NCBI GenBank assembly: GCA_000708835.1
Contig: DF237473.1
Span: 1-63,886, forward strand
Reading direction: 5' to 3'
From: Klebsormidium nitens
Lineage: Eukaryota > Streptophyta > Klebsormidiophyceae > Klebsormidiales > Klebsormidiaceae
Length of the DNA stretch: 63,886 nucleotides
In this document: positions 10,801 through 23,400 of the stretch, in pieces
How the letters are laid out: each line of letters starts with the position of its first letter
Position numbering within the stretch: the stretch's first letter is position 1
Program-made: the position numbers and the translations under genes
Notes under the pieces: generated by a model
Database searches by the model: none
What the model saw: the letters and a program-made list of their open reading frames with translations, nothing else
Told to the model about the DNA's origin: nothing

Positions 10801-13800
10801 GCTTTTGGGAGGCTCTCTCACAAAGTCTCCATCCGTCCTCTAAACTTCTGAACTCAACAAAAATAACCAGAGAAATTGCATGTACTTCGCATAAGCAGTT
10901 TTTAAAGTCGTTTCAGAGTACTTTCGGGGGGCGTAATAAAGAAAGAGAACACCTCACCTCCAAATGCTGCGCAGAGTCCCTGTCCAACTCGCTCCGCCGC
11001 TCTTGCTCGAACGCCAGGCTTAGCCGCGCACCCTCGTCCTGTTTCGCGATCCACCCGTCCGGAGCCCTCGAAAACGCGTTCATCAAATGACCGCCGTTGC
11101 TGAGCTGGGCTTCGCGGAGCGCGCTCACACTGTCCCGGGGCACGCTCACAACGTCGCGGGGCATGTTCACACCCTCGCGGGGGCCGTTCACACCGTCCCG
11201 GGACACGTTTGTGACGTCGCGGGCAACGTTAGCGCCCTCGCGAGCCGCATTCAAAGCCTCACGCATCGCGCTTTCGTCCCGGAATCCTCCGTACATTCGC
11301 ATGAAGCTGAGCTCCTCGGCGCGTCCGGGAACGTCCAACCCGGAATCGGACCCCGACGCCTTCAAACTTGCGAGGGATCCCCCCGAAAACCCGCTCGAGA
11401 ACGAGGCTGCCGCTAGTGCCGCGCTGGAGACCTGCGGCTCTTGGGGGATATTCACACCGCTGCGGGGTCGGTTCTCCTCGAACCGCGGGGCCATCTCGCG
11501 GTACATCTGTTCCGCCCGCGCCTCCTGGTGGGAATACGCCCGAGGATCCTCCGGGTGGGAATACGCCCTGTGCTCGTCCAAGGGGGGCGAGCGGCGCAGA
11601 GGCGAGAGGCATTGCCCCGACTCACTGCTCGGCCCCGAACCAAACATGGTGGTGTTAAACGGCCCCCCCTGCCCGAGACTACCCGTGATCCAGGCGTCGC
11701 TGCTCCCCCGACTACCCGGATGCGACTGGCCCTTCTCCCCGTCCTCGGGATTCGGCGGGTTTACGAGGTCGGGGGGGTCAATGTGGAGCCCGGACAGCGT
11801 CGGGATCAGCTTCGGGGGGGATGCCACGGCGTTGTCTGCGAAGCGGGGATCCCCGGAGGCGAGATGTCGGTTGCCCCCGGAAATAGTTGAGTGCCCGGAG
11901 TACTGCTCCGGGGGGGACAAAGGCCAGGCGTTTGTGCCCGGGGGAGACGAACCGAGGCAGGCACGGAGGATCCATGGCTGGTGCTGGGGGGTGAGAACGC
12001 GGGCGGCAGAGTACGCGGAGGGGAGCGGCGCCAGCTGTCGGGGCTTAAGCATTGTTGCACTGCAAATGGAACCGACAAAACGGGTGGGTTTATGAAAGGG
12101 TTTGCAATTGAGTTGGATTGGGAGGACAGACGATTGGAGACACGTGGACACAAATTTTGGAAGAAAACGGATGAGCGCCGGGGCAATCCAAACGGCGGAA
12201 GAAACGGATGGGTTTAAGAGAGGGTTTGCGCCTGACGGACAGGCAATGTGTAAGAAACGGAGGACGTGGACGTGCCGAAACACTGCAAACGGCGGATAAA
12301 GCCGATGGTCTTCGGCCTTCGATCCGTTGCAAGACTTATCAGAGATGGCTTGACCGTGATTACGACGCCAGACCATGTCAGTCGAACGGCGACGGAAGAG
12401 GGTGAGCATTTAGGGTGAGCATTTATAGCGATGAAGACAGTGGGCGGAAATACGTAGTGGGCTTTGCCTTCGGCCCCGAGGGAGTTTCGAATTGAAGTAC
12501 TTAGCAAACGCCTCGAGGATGGACAGAACAGAACAAATGCCCATGGTCATGACCCGTTGAAAGATGGCGGAATTGTGCGATTGGGGAACAAGGAGCTTGA
12601 CAGAGACGGAAGGATAATAAGGCCACGAACAAACGAACCGCTGGTATGCCAAAACCGGCACGTATTGGCCACATCTTTGATTCCCTCACCCCAATCTCTC
12701 AAAGTGTGGCGTTTTTCAAAAGCGTATGCAACAAAAACTGAGGTCTTAACAAAAGATGGTATACGTAGAAGAGCGGTCCCATTGACCCTCTCGGCCGGCT
12801 TGAAGGTCCTCGACTGGGTTTCCATGCTTTGACAGACATTTAAGCAGCACTTTTGATGAGGAACAGAAGCATGGCGGCATCAGTGACAAATCGAAGAACC
12901 CTTGTTGCCTATAAGTGGCAAATGGACTAAATTTCAAGCAAACGGAAAGCATTCATCTGGCTTACCTAGTATCGCTCCTCTCGACATCCAACACCAGCGC
13001 TACAGTGACCTCGCCCTCCAATTCCAACGGCAACAACGCCTGTCAATCATGGAAATTGGCATCACATGAGATTTACTGATAACGTTGTCCACCTTACTGA
13101 CCGCAAATAACACTGAACCCAGAAGAGAGAACGGATAGGAGAACGGAAGAGAGACTGAACGGAACGGATATCACATTGAACGCGAGTGTACGCAGATTTT
13201 GGGATGCAGGGTCGGAAGACATCGTTTCCTAGGAGGTTATACGCGATTCACCGAAAGTAGCGGGACTTTGCATAAGTAGCCAAAGGGTCTTTTCAGATAC
13301 TCAGCGGAATGAATGGAATCAAGGTAGGTTCGAGAAGGAATCCGAGAGCTTGAACGAGAAGCGCAGACATTCATGGCAAATGATCTGACACGCTGATTCG
13401 AGGGGGACTCTTAGAGTGAAGCACTCAAGCAGCGCTCTAAGGAGGATCAACAAAAACTGTTACTTCGAAAAGTGTACCTGAATCTTGCCGGCGCTTCTCT
13501 CCCGCACAAACTGCGGCACCATCTGGAAGGGGTCGACCCGGGCCCTGTTCACACTCCTCTTGGCAGCTGCACTCAGGGCCTTCTGAAGGAGGTGTGAATC
13601 GGCGTCTTGGAGAGAGCGGGGAAGCCAGGCCCTCACGGAGTCTAGGGAAGTCCAAACCTGCAGAGAGGAAGCCGATGGTTGCGAAAGCCGGAGATACAAT
13701 GGTAACGGAAAGGCGACTCGGGGTCGGATTGAGAATCGAATCTGACGGTCACGGTCGGACCTGGGAATTGGGAAACGTGCTTGGCGACACGTCAACACAA

Positions 13801-16800
13801 CGAGCAGATATCGATTGACATCGGGAAGCTAAATTACAAACTCGCTGCCTCTCAAAGAAAGCCAGGAGCAGATGTACAAGAGCCAAGGTGGCGATGACGA
13901 GTCCGTTTCCAGTCATGGTCACAGGTCTTCAGTAAAACTGCGTGACAAGAAGCGGTTCAAAGTCCGGCCTCAGAAATCTTTCGAAAAGGAAAGGCGTCAA
14001 GAGGCCCGGCAATAGTACCACATAAGCCTGGCCGTACAAACGACCAGTGAAGACAGACACCGTCCAACTACTCGGCGTCCTGCCAATGACTGAAAGTAGA
14101 AATGATACTTTGAAACCTCTCCTTAGGCTCCCTTAACCGACTGTGCTGACTCAAAGCTGCCAACATACGAGCACACTCATAACTTTCATCACGGATAAAA
14201 TCTGTCTTCAGAACAACCAAAGATCCAAAATGCAAAAAGCCGTGGTTCTTTCTGCTCTGCAGAAGCGTAAACGCACCTCGGAATCGGCGTCGACCTCGCC
14301 AGAGAAGCTCCTGATGTCGAACACTAGGTCCGATACTGATGCAAAGAAGGTTGCCTGCGCAAAAGAAAAAGGGTTTGTAAACGAAGCAATCGTTGAAGGG
14401 ACGTGACTGCTTGACGTTGTCAGGGACGTGGTTGCTACATCGCAACATCAAAGGGACGATGATTTTGGGTCAGCGCCAGTAGCGTAGTAAGTAGGGACTA
14501 CAGCTTCATCAGTAAGAGGTGCTCGATGCTCACGTCTTTTCAAAAGGATTCCATTCAAACAACAAGACTGGCCTTGAAGTGAGGTCACAAACAAGGTGCA
14601 GAGGCACGAATGATAACACGAGATGGCAATGATTAGGGAGCGTTTGAAACAGCACAATGAACAAACCTTGATTCAGCATGACTTCAGCTCGGATACACAG
14701 CCGAAGGAGAACGATCATACAAAGCGGGCTCTCACAGATTCCCACTTACAACAGAGCAACATGAACTTTCTCAAATCTCAAGAATGTCTGATTGGAGCCT
14801 GCTCAACGCTTTTTTAACACGTTGATGGTTCACAAAATAACCCTCCCAGACCTGGAAAAAGCGTGACAAGGAAAAGAGCGTACCTTGCTTGGGGCCCGGA
14901 TGACGTCACAACCCTGATTCCATAACTGGCCGCCGTCCTGGAGCTTGCTCGCAGTCACGAAAGCGTGTAGGAGCCAGGCGGGGGAAGCTCCATCCTCAGC
15001 ACGCTGCAAAGTTAAGAACGAGCATTGAACCACTTCTCTGACTGCCCTCTTAGAGGATGGAACACACCAGAAGCGACTGAGTCAGACATTGTGAATTTTC
15101 ATGCCTTCTTGTCACCGGGTTTCTGCAGACAAAGGGAGTCTTCGCCTGCCCATGTCGTCTTGGTGCACAAACCAGACGAGACCTTCCAGCGTCAAGTCGA
15201 TCGGTTTCTTTCCTTAACCCCAAAAGGACCTTTCAGCCTGTTTCCGACCCCGTTTCTAGATTTCCAAGAGAGGACCCTCCAGAAAAATATAGCTCGACTC
15301 GGTTTCTTGCTGAAAAGAGAGGACCTTACAGCATGATCTCGAATCAGTTTCTAACCTTAGCAATGCAGTAGGTTTGTAATCTAACAAGAGAGGATCTTCC
15401 AGCATGATCTCAATTCAGTTTCTTACCTTGGCGATGCAGTAGAGAAGCTCCCCGCTCTCTTGAGAGAGCAGCCCCGTGCAGAAGCATGCCCAGGTGGCAC
15501 GTCCAGATTGGTCGACCCGTTCAACCACCTTCCCTTCATCAACCTGCACTCACAAATTCTGAGCTTCAGGAACGCAAAGCATCACTAGGAGCAGATTTTC
15601 GCACTAAACAAGTTCTTATTCAATCACTACCCTAGGACGAGGTTTGCACATTTACTGTGTTTGGAAAAGTACATCTGACCTGCACTCAAACTTTACGCTT
15701 CAGGGAACCTACTTTGTACAAACTTGGTTCGTACCCTTCGCAATTTCGAGACTCCAGGCAGCTGCGACCGATTCCCAAGTAAGAGGTTTCATTCCTCTTA
15801 CAGCTCTAGGCCGAGCAATCACCGTCACCTCTGATTTCAGGGATGGATTAAAAAGTGCCACACAAGCTTAAGTTTTTCCTTCTTTGATCTGTCCAAGTCA
15901 AGGGAAGAAGAACAATCTCAAAGAAACATTCTTGTCCAAAGCAGAAGGAATTGCGTTCAAGTAGCACCAAGTAACAGACAGCTCCGCGAAACCACTCTGC
16001 TGGTCAGGCGCCAGATCAGACGAGAGATTTTAGAAAATTCACCCAAGGGTTAACCAAGCGGGTTGAGCAGACCCTTACCAATTGCAGGAACTGTTGGTCG
16101 AGGTAGGTTTGGAGACAACCCAGGTACTGATTCTCAGGTCGCCCCCTGAGAGTCCACTCTTCCTTCTGTGCGGAGAAGAAAGACAAGAGTCAGCCAAGAG
16201 CGCAGAATAACCAGACTGGGTTGAGAACTCGTTAAGGGGACAGCTCTCAGCTGTGAGAAGTGAAGAAAGATAACCAGTGTTGTTATGGGAACAAACTTGA
16301 AGGACAGAGTCACCAATCTTACCTTTCAAAAGATAACCAGTGTTGTTACGGAACAAAGGGTCACCAATGTCACCTGTCACATCCGAAACCTCTTGACCAA
16401 ACCCTGTCACATCTAAAATCCTCTTGACCACAGAACCGACGGGAGTGAAACAAGGACAGAGTACTTACTTTCAATGATTGAAAGCTCTAGAGACAAGAAC
16501 ACCCCCTTGCCCGGGTGTGCCCCACAACATCTGCTTCGGATTCATCTCAACTTCGGAAGAGAAAATCACTAGCATACGAAATGCTGAATAGTGATACTTC
16601 TCAGAGCATTAGAATCTTAGAAGCCCTCAGCGCTGCGTTCCTATGGTTCCTACATGGTTGCATGCATGCAAGCACCAAAGCAATGACTCGAAAAGTCCTA
16701 ATCCGCTTTTCATGGAAATAGTTGCATCCGTGATTGAGAAAGGAAATCACAATCCTGGTAACACAATCGAGCAACGCCTTTCTGTCGTCAGAGCCAACAG

Positions 16801-19800
16801 GCTACTGCAATGACCAGAATCAAAGGATGACAAGTTGAGTCCTAGTAATGGCTTAGGTGCGCGACTCCAGATTAGACAAGCCAACTGAGACTTACCAACC
16901 GCAAATGGAAGACAAGACATTGTTGTTCACAGGGAAACAGAGACAATGAAAGGTCAAAGAACGACAAGATCTTGGTTCTCGAACACTCTCGACCCTCTTA
17001 TACAAGAGTCCTACTAAAGACAGGGCTTCAATCAACAAGGACGTAAGCTGAGATGAAGCAACCAACGCACGAAAGCAAAGCCAAAGCAAAAGCAGAGGGA
17101 CTTCCTCAAAAAAACAAACGGAAGTCTTTGTCTCACCTCGGCCAATACTGCCAGCAGCTCAAGCCCGAAGCGGCGCTCGCTCGGGGGCCTATTCACACAC
17201 GCGATGGAGAGTGCAGTGTCTATGTCCAATCCCCTGTTCAGAAGAAGCGCGTGTTAGGAGGATGTAAGTTAACCGTGCTGGGAGAGGAAGGGTCGCAAAT
17301 TCTGTACCCATGGACAGCGAACCTTACCCCTTGTCAGAAGGATCCGTCAATTCGTGCCCTCCAAAGTAAAGTAAAAGAAGACCTTCTCATCAGGATAGGC
17401 AGGAACGCTGTCGTATGTTAGCAAGAACAAACAAGAACAAAGGATTTGCAGGGGGGTTCAAGAACCACCAGGCTGGTGGGGGCACTGCCCAAGAAACGTA
17501 AAATCTGAACCTAACCAAAGCTGGGGCAGTGCTATTCAGATCTTCAGTCCTGGGCCTAGGTAAACGTGAGTAAGCTGTGATTGGAGGAAACCCAGGGATA
17601 CACCAAACCAAACAAGAAACTATTGCAGCGAAGTCGGTGTGAGATGCGGGTAGCCTGCTAACATACAGCGGGTTAAAGTATAACAGCCAGCGACTCTCCT
17701 CCTTCCTTCCAATCTTAAAGACTTTGAAGGTTTCCTTTGCCCCTCAGCCTGTATGCATAATGCAGGGGGTAAAATATTGTGTGATACAAGGATTATAACA
17801 CTGCTTCTTGTAAAAGCAGAGACAACCCCCCACCCCTTGTGTGACACTCCTAAGCTCCACCCCCTCTCTCTCCTTTGAAAAGCAGGGCCCCAGTTTTAAG
17901 GCTTTAAGGGGATCAGAAGCTCCAGGTTAGGAACAGGTTGGCAACGCACTCATATCAACTCTGCATCAGAGACGTTCGCTGTCCTGCAAAGTCGCCAAAC
18001 CTAATTGCAACCGACCGAAGCAGAAAGAGGGAGGGCCGGAAAAAGACTGGGTCTAACTCTGCACCAACTGCTCTTGACACTTGGAGAACCGCAATTGAGA
18101 ACGAGGGCTGATAGGACTCACTTCAGTAGCTCTTGGAAGAGCGGACTCTCGCAGACCCCCCCCTGTTGTTTTTTCCCCTGCGCCTGTGCCTGTAAAGAAG
18201 GGGCACGGGCAAGATTCAGCATCAGATTTAGCTCTAAATGCAAGAGAATTATCATTCGTGTGTTGCCACTTTAAAGCTTTTGGCTGGTTTGCCCAATGAC
18301 ACACAAACTTGATGTTGCCACTTTAAAGCTTTTGGCTGGTTTGCCCAATTAATGACACACAAAATTGGTGTTTCCCCTTTCCCCACCCCCTAGGCAGGAC
18401 AGGAACCTTCCCCACCCCCTTGCGCCGAAGCTTGGCGTACGTTCCTGGCGTTTCAATCCGCGCAGATGCTCCCCTCAGAATGAGTTCCTTGCAGCAGAAG
18501 GCAGCTGAATCTGACACCGGCAAGTTGACTGACACGCAGATTCGCATCACAACAGATCGCCCTGACCCAAGAAAACTGCACTTTCTGAAACCCCTGCCCA
18601 AAATAGCAAATGCCCCACAAACAACTGACGGGACTCCAATTCACACTGTGTGATTGACTGTGACCACGGCAATCGTGCGCTTGCAAATCTGACGCATATC
18701 CAAGGGGAGTCCTCACACTGCATAAATTCAGATAGTAAAATTTGCGGGGATGTCTCGAACTAGAGGCTGCAGCGGCCAAAGCACAAGAGACAAGAGAACG
18801 TGGAGCACCATGGTCGGGACCATGTCAGAAGGATGGGTTTTGCGCAGATAGAACCCCCAATGATGCAATTCAAAAGGGGGGAAAGTGCCTGGTTTGGCAA
18901 TTTCAAACAGGCCTGATGCGTCATAAAATCTTGAAACTTTTTCCAAATAAAAGGCACTGACGCAAAGACTGGCCTTCGTGAATCAGTGCCCTCCGAGCCT
19001 CTAGCTGCAATACCGTCTCAAGGGTCAGATTCTTTCGTGCGAGACACATCAACTAGACGTGATATTGTAAGCGGGTTGAAAGGACGTTGACTCCGAAACA
19101 ACTGAAAGCATAACACCGTACTATGCATTTGACTGGGGAAAGGGCCAACGGCTCTCCGAAAGATTGGACAAGGGGGCAGTTCGGGGCCATTCGTGTTTAA
19201 AAAGCTTTAAGCAAAGGTGTGCTTGGCCACCTCGATTGGCATGTACTTGAACCAAGGGGGGACTACACTATGATACAATGAGAAGCAGCTCCAAAAAGAC
19301 CAGCTCCAAAAGAACAACAAACAAGAACCGGACAGAAAGGACCAGCACCGAAAGGTCAACAGCCAAAAAGTCTGGCCAATCCCCAGCGCTCCCTCTTAGG
19401 GCAGGCTACAACCACAGCATTAAGCAAAAGTACTTCAGGTAAGTCCTCAATTTGTTCTCTCAAAATACCTCCAAGATCTCGCTTCTCTTTTTGCTTTTTG
19501 CTTTTCACATCATGCAGTTCAAACACTACATTCAGCTCCTCCAAGAAGTCAATACCAATCTAGCCTAGTCCACAACTTCATGAGCATGGTATAGACAAGG
19601 CATGTGGGAAACCCTGTAAGCCTTGGCCTGCCGGTGGGTCTAAGCAAGGGGCAATTGGGGTGCAGAGAAGCATTGAATAAGAACAGTTTGCAGAATCTGC
19701 AAATTGCTCTCGTTTCTCAGTTCGGAGTATGCTAGATGAGCTCATTTGAATGCTAGCAACCCTTCGCTTTGACAGCCCCATCAGAAGATGGTACTGGTCT

Positions 19801-20452
19801 TTACATTTCAAGCGCAATCGTACAAAATAATGGGGCCAAAAGTGATGGGACATGACACAGAAGGTTCCTGGTACCACTACTGCGGAGAATCGCTAGCTTA
19901 GAAGTACGCTCGTTGAGTAGGACTACCCAGATCGGAACTTGAGCGACTCACCCCGGGCTGAAACCCCCCCGGGATTTCCAACACGAAACACAACATACTA
20001 CCCTAGCCCTCCACTAAATCCTTCATCGAAAGGATGGGACATTCTAGGATTTGAAAGATGTGTGTAAAGGTAGTACTCACCGTACACGATTGGCACAGCT
20101 CGGGAAAACGCACTGAGCTGAAGAGGCCGCCAGACATGTCACCTCGCAACCCTTCCAGCATCACACCCTTCCCTCCCTCAACTGACCACATCACGTTGTC
20201 ACCCAACCCCGTGCCCGGTTCATGACACCACCCTCCCATTGCCCCCTCCTGCTCTCTGCTGGTGTCAATGTTTGGACGAGCTTGAGAAGGGTCTGTGACT
20301 AGGGTGGGTGCAGCTGCATTTGAGCTGGCCTGTGAAAGCGTGGCAAGGGAAACTGTTGTAAGGGTACTGCAGAGTGCATCAGAAAGGGCGGAAGGGGGAA
20401 GGGCTTGCAGGGGCTTGCTAGAGCAAGTCCCAGGCCCCATAACGCTCATCAT
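7884..20452 (-). CDS. DUF3825-like / RRM / zinc-ribbon protein, predicted RNA-binding, 13 exons
   Basis: Exons in transcription order: 20452-20081, 18162-18122, 17233-17137, 16165-16079, 15543-15427, 15003-14884, 14354-14277, 13657-13478, 13039-12966, 12059-10958, 10350-10103, 9503-9319, 8503-7884. Every junction closes in frame, giving about 1,106 aa. Residues ~125-420 follow the order I remember for DUF3825: leucine-rich start, then CFCTGLLSQESGELLYCIAK, WLLHAF, SDLVFDIR, a helical part, QALLPLELEGEVTVALVLD and AYSAARV...PW. A long low-complexity Ser/Pro/Arg region follows, with repeated Val-Ser/Pro-Arg-Asp units. Next come an RRM at ~820-905 (KVNISQLP, GKWFAIVEF) and a zinc ribbon with Cys952, 955, 974 and 977. 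I infer an RNA-related role; no function is known to me. The N-terminal exon and start ATG are uncertain, and a further 5' exon is possible. An in-frame stop at 13460 would end the eighth exon if it were not spliced. Confidence 0.7.
8785..9320 (-). repeat. Junction echoes of the RRM exon's 3' end (three copies)
   Basis: The last ~60 nt of exon 9503-9319 (encoding VRQRLVAGEQIRFANFF) plus its donor and early intron recur at about 9190-9262, 8990-9070 and 8790-8865. Divergence grows downstream and frames are broken. They fill most of the intron 9318-8504. Confidence 0.8.
9560..9840 (-). repeat. Junction echoes of the RRM exon's 5' end (two copies)
   Basis: The acceptor and first ~70 nt of exon 9503-9319 (NAEQYAEQLFSRYGAV) recur ending near 9700 and near 9838. 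Both keep AACAGTACGCAGA-like cores but are frameshifted. Confidence 0.75.
9850..10080 (-). repeat. Junction echoes of the 3' end of exon 10350-10103
   Basis: The exon tail (GGATCCGAATCGGCC) and the donor-side stretch GAGTAGTGAGTC recur at about 9975-10010, 10050-10070 and, weaker, 9855-9945. They are separated by diverged intron sequence. Confidence 0.7.
10460..10645 (-). repeat. Junction echoes of the 5' end of exon 10350-10103
   Basis: Copies of the acceptor and exon start (AGCAGCTGGCCCTACCGG...CACGACCC) lie at about 10455-10515 and 10600-10640. The first keeps FY..QQLALPGKPPARLA in frame before decaying. Confidence 0.8.
12064..12335 (-). repeat. Tandem copies of the intron end before exon 12059-10958
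   Basis: The stretch just upstream of the acceptor at 12060 recurs at about 12185-12245 and 12285-12335, each with a TTTGCAGTG-like site on the minus strand. This supports a real acceptor at 12060 rather than a gene start at 12052. Confidence 0.6.
15165..15440 (-). repeat. Junction echoes of exon 15543-15427 and its donor (about 75-bp unit)
   Basis: Units with a CAGCATGATCTC...CAGTTTCTTACCTT core on the plus strand occur at about 15388-15440 (true junction) and 15311-15375. Weaker copies lie at 15240-15310 and 15170-15235. Confidence 0.7.
16240..16400 (-). repeat. Short tandem duplication in the intron before exon 16165-16079
   Basis: GATAACCAGTGTTGTTA plus following bases ending in GTCACCAAT occur at about 16267-16315 and 16328-16365. 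A weaker copy is near 16203. They are intronic and have no coding content. Confidence 0.65.
18257..18364. repeat. Near-perfect 53-bp tandem duplication
   Basis: The block running from TGTTGCCACTTTAAAGC to AATGACACACAAA is present twice in a row (about 18258-18307 and 18311-18363). The two copies differ by a 4-nt insertion and little else, so the event is recent. It lies in an intron of the DUF3825-like gene. Confidence 0.85.
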
Positions 20453-23400
20453 GCCTCTGACCTCTAAGCAGGGTGCCACCGTCCTGCGAGTTTGAGCTCA
20501 GGTTGAGGGCTACAAAGGCTTTGCTCACAGCAACGGCAGCCAGAATCACCTGGTATCGACGAGAACCTTGTGATACCTTTAACAACCAGCTTAGTCAGAT
20601 CTTCCATGAAACTTTGGGATTATTCTTGGAGGGTTGTAAGCAGAGGGTTGTTCCTGGAGGGACACGCCTTCATCTTTGACCTTCTACAGAACGCAAGCTG
20701 CCCGTATGCTCCAGAGACCCTACTTGACTCTTTTCCCATGAGCTTTCTTGAGCTAGTTCCTTCTTCGCACTTTGACGCCGAGCTCTGCAAAGCATAACGG
20801 CTTCTCAACCAGATTCTCCCAGCTTTCCTTTTTCACCGCCCAGCTCATCCAAGCGGAATGAAGCCAAGCTATGGGTCACAACTTCGGAAGTCTGAATGAC
20901 GAATCTTGATTCTTGGAGCTCGCCGCCATGTTGCCAGCTCCTACGAGAAGCTGGTCACATCTGGTCACCCACTCATGAAAGGATGAATGTCTTTTCCGGA
21001 GCCAAAAGAATTGAAAAGACTCGGGTCGCGACGAGCCTAATTTAATTCATGAAATGTTAAACGGCCCTTACTGTGATATAATCGGTATTACTAATGGGTA
21101 ATTTCCGACATGCGGGCTTCTTCACACTGACTTTCGGCCGGATGTCCTCTCTTCCATTTTTTCCAACCGCCGCCTACTGTTACCGACCGGTCGGGAACGG
21201 TCACCCGGGCAGCCCAGTTGGTTTGCACCCGGGTACGGTTCGAGGTACCTACCATGGGTTCGCCCGGTACGTGGACTTGGCACAAATGGTACGCACCTTC
21301 CACCATCGAAACCCAGCATAACGAATTTGAAACCCAACTTGCTTGGATGGCGCCTCGGTTCCGAGTCTCTTCCGACAAAAAGTGATTTGACACAACGTAG
21401 TTCGCCCCAAGTTCAATGTGTTGAAATTTTGGGTATTTATCGCTCCTGCCGACCCAATTTAGAGTGTCAAACGTGCAACAAGCACGCAAGATGACTGACT
21501 ACTTTGGTTATCAAAGCACAAATCTTTAAAACGATGACGTCGGCGGTAGGTACGAGGTAGGTACTTTCTCCGATAAGCGGAGTACCGGTAAAGTTGGCCG
21601 GTTGATGCGGTGGGGAATAGGCACCTAGGTGGTAGGTGGGTAGTAGGTACCGTAGGATAGCTTATGGACCCTATGCCCGGTTTGCTGGAGTGCGCGGCTG
21701 TGCCTCACTCGCCCGACCGCGCAATGCAACCGCAGAAAGCAGCCCAGCTTGCTCATGCACCGGGCGTCGTTTCCATTACCGACATGTCGCGCATGCCTTC
21801 CCGTGTAGGTTATTCGGGCGGCTGGAGCCTACCAGGGCCCAGGCCCCAAGGCCCAAGGTCGAGAGCCCGGGCAGTTTTGTCTTTTCTCCGAAGTCCAAAT
21901 ACCAATACTACGTGGCAGAAAATGCCGTAGAAGGCCGGCTAGGTACCTAAAAGTACCGGCGTGGTACAGACCCAAGAGTCAAGACTCAAGTGCACATTTC
22001 TCTGTGCACTCTGCACGGGCTGGATGTACGGTATAACCTGCCGAGGTATGAACAGGTCACGGTATGATTGATGTCCCGGCCCCCACCACAAGTGACTCGT
22101 GAGTCGTGCTAGGTGGCTGGTGGAGGAGCTTCGGCTCACCGCCCGGTCCGGACTCCCGGGCAGTTCTACACTGTTCTAGCCGCCTGCTCAGCCTTGATTC
22201 CTCGCGCAAAATCAAAAACGTTGTCAATCAAAGCCCTCTGCAGTTACTATGCTTCCCGCTTAGGAGCCAATCGGAGGCTTGCATTAATCACATGGCTAAG
22301 CCATGACACTACAGATCCCGGAATAATCGGAAAAAGATCTGCAAAGTTGGGACGATCTTTCAAGGACTCGCTTTATCCAACGGTGCTGAAGCCTTCACCC
22401 GATTCTTGAGCAGAAAACAATTTTCAAAATCAGGCCACGTGGAAAAGTCGGAGCTCATCAAACAGGTTGCATGAATGCCATGTGGCACACATTGGCACAT
22501 AAAGAGGTGGTAAAGTAAAAGCAAACGTACCGTGCACGTCGCCGTTGAACGTGCAAGACAAATGATGATGCCATTCCTAAAGACATGGAATAAAAGTTCA
22601 CTGAGGTTCTTCTGAGTCAGGCTCGGCCATCGACAACTGGCAATGCACAGGATCCGTTACTAGGTACGTACAGAGTACAGACGAACAGAGGGCGGAGAGG
22701 GCGAACAGACCGCTGGTGCTGCAGCATTCATGCATTGGAGCATCGGCCCATTGTGTTGAGCGCCGAGTCCCATAGCTGGTGACTAGTAGACTAGCTGCGC
22801 AAAGCCGAAAGCCGAACCGTTCAGCAAGCGTTCAGCAGGAAGTCCGCGACGGAGACGTGTGCACGTTACAAGGAGAAAGTTGGAAAGTCACCACTGGCCT
22901 GAAAGCTACGGTATGTGTGAAGTTGTGAAGTGCATAACCTCGAGGTATGCTTCATGATTTGCGGAGGCCGGTACTCCAGTATGCTTCACAAATGCGGAGC
23001 TAGTGATGTAGGTAGTGAGCTACAGAGCTAGGCCCTCAAGATAACCAAGTATAACTCAAATCGTCAGTATCGTCCGACACCCCGCGGCTAGCTGCTTAGG
23101 CTAGGCAGCCCAATGATGGGATGTAGATGGAATGCCACCTTCTTGATCAGGCTACAATCGTTGAGATCTCAATAATTCTCATATTGCATGATAATTATGC
23201 TGCAATTATGCTGCATGATCAAATATATAACTTGCTCGGCATTCTGGCATTCAATAGCCTCGCCGTCGCCGGTATGTAATAATGTAAGGTAGAGCACAGG
23301 TAGAGTGGGACATCAGTGTGCATCGATGCATAAAAAGCGTCAAAACTATACATGATGCAATGATTGCTGAGTGGACAATATGTATTGGAAAACATACTTA

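Noticed and set aside
10913-12409. A 498-codon frame starting at an ATG at 12409 on the minus strand
   Set aside because: Residues before 12059 look non-coding and the DNA there is a tandem repeat of the intron end. Splicing from the small exon at 13039-12966 enters at 12059 in the right phase.
13460-13478. Stop at 13460 as the end of a separate gene
   Set aside because: A donor CAG|GTACAC at 13478 and the following phase-matched exon continue a recognisable domain. The stop frame adds only six residues.
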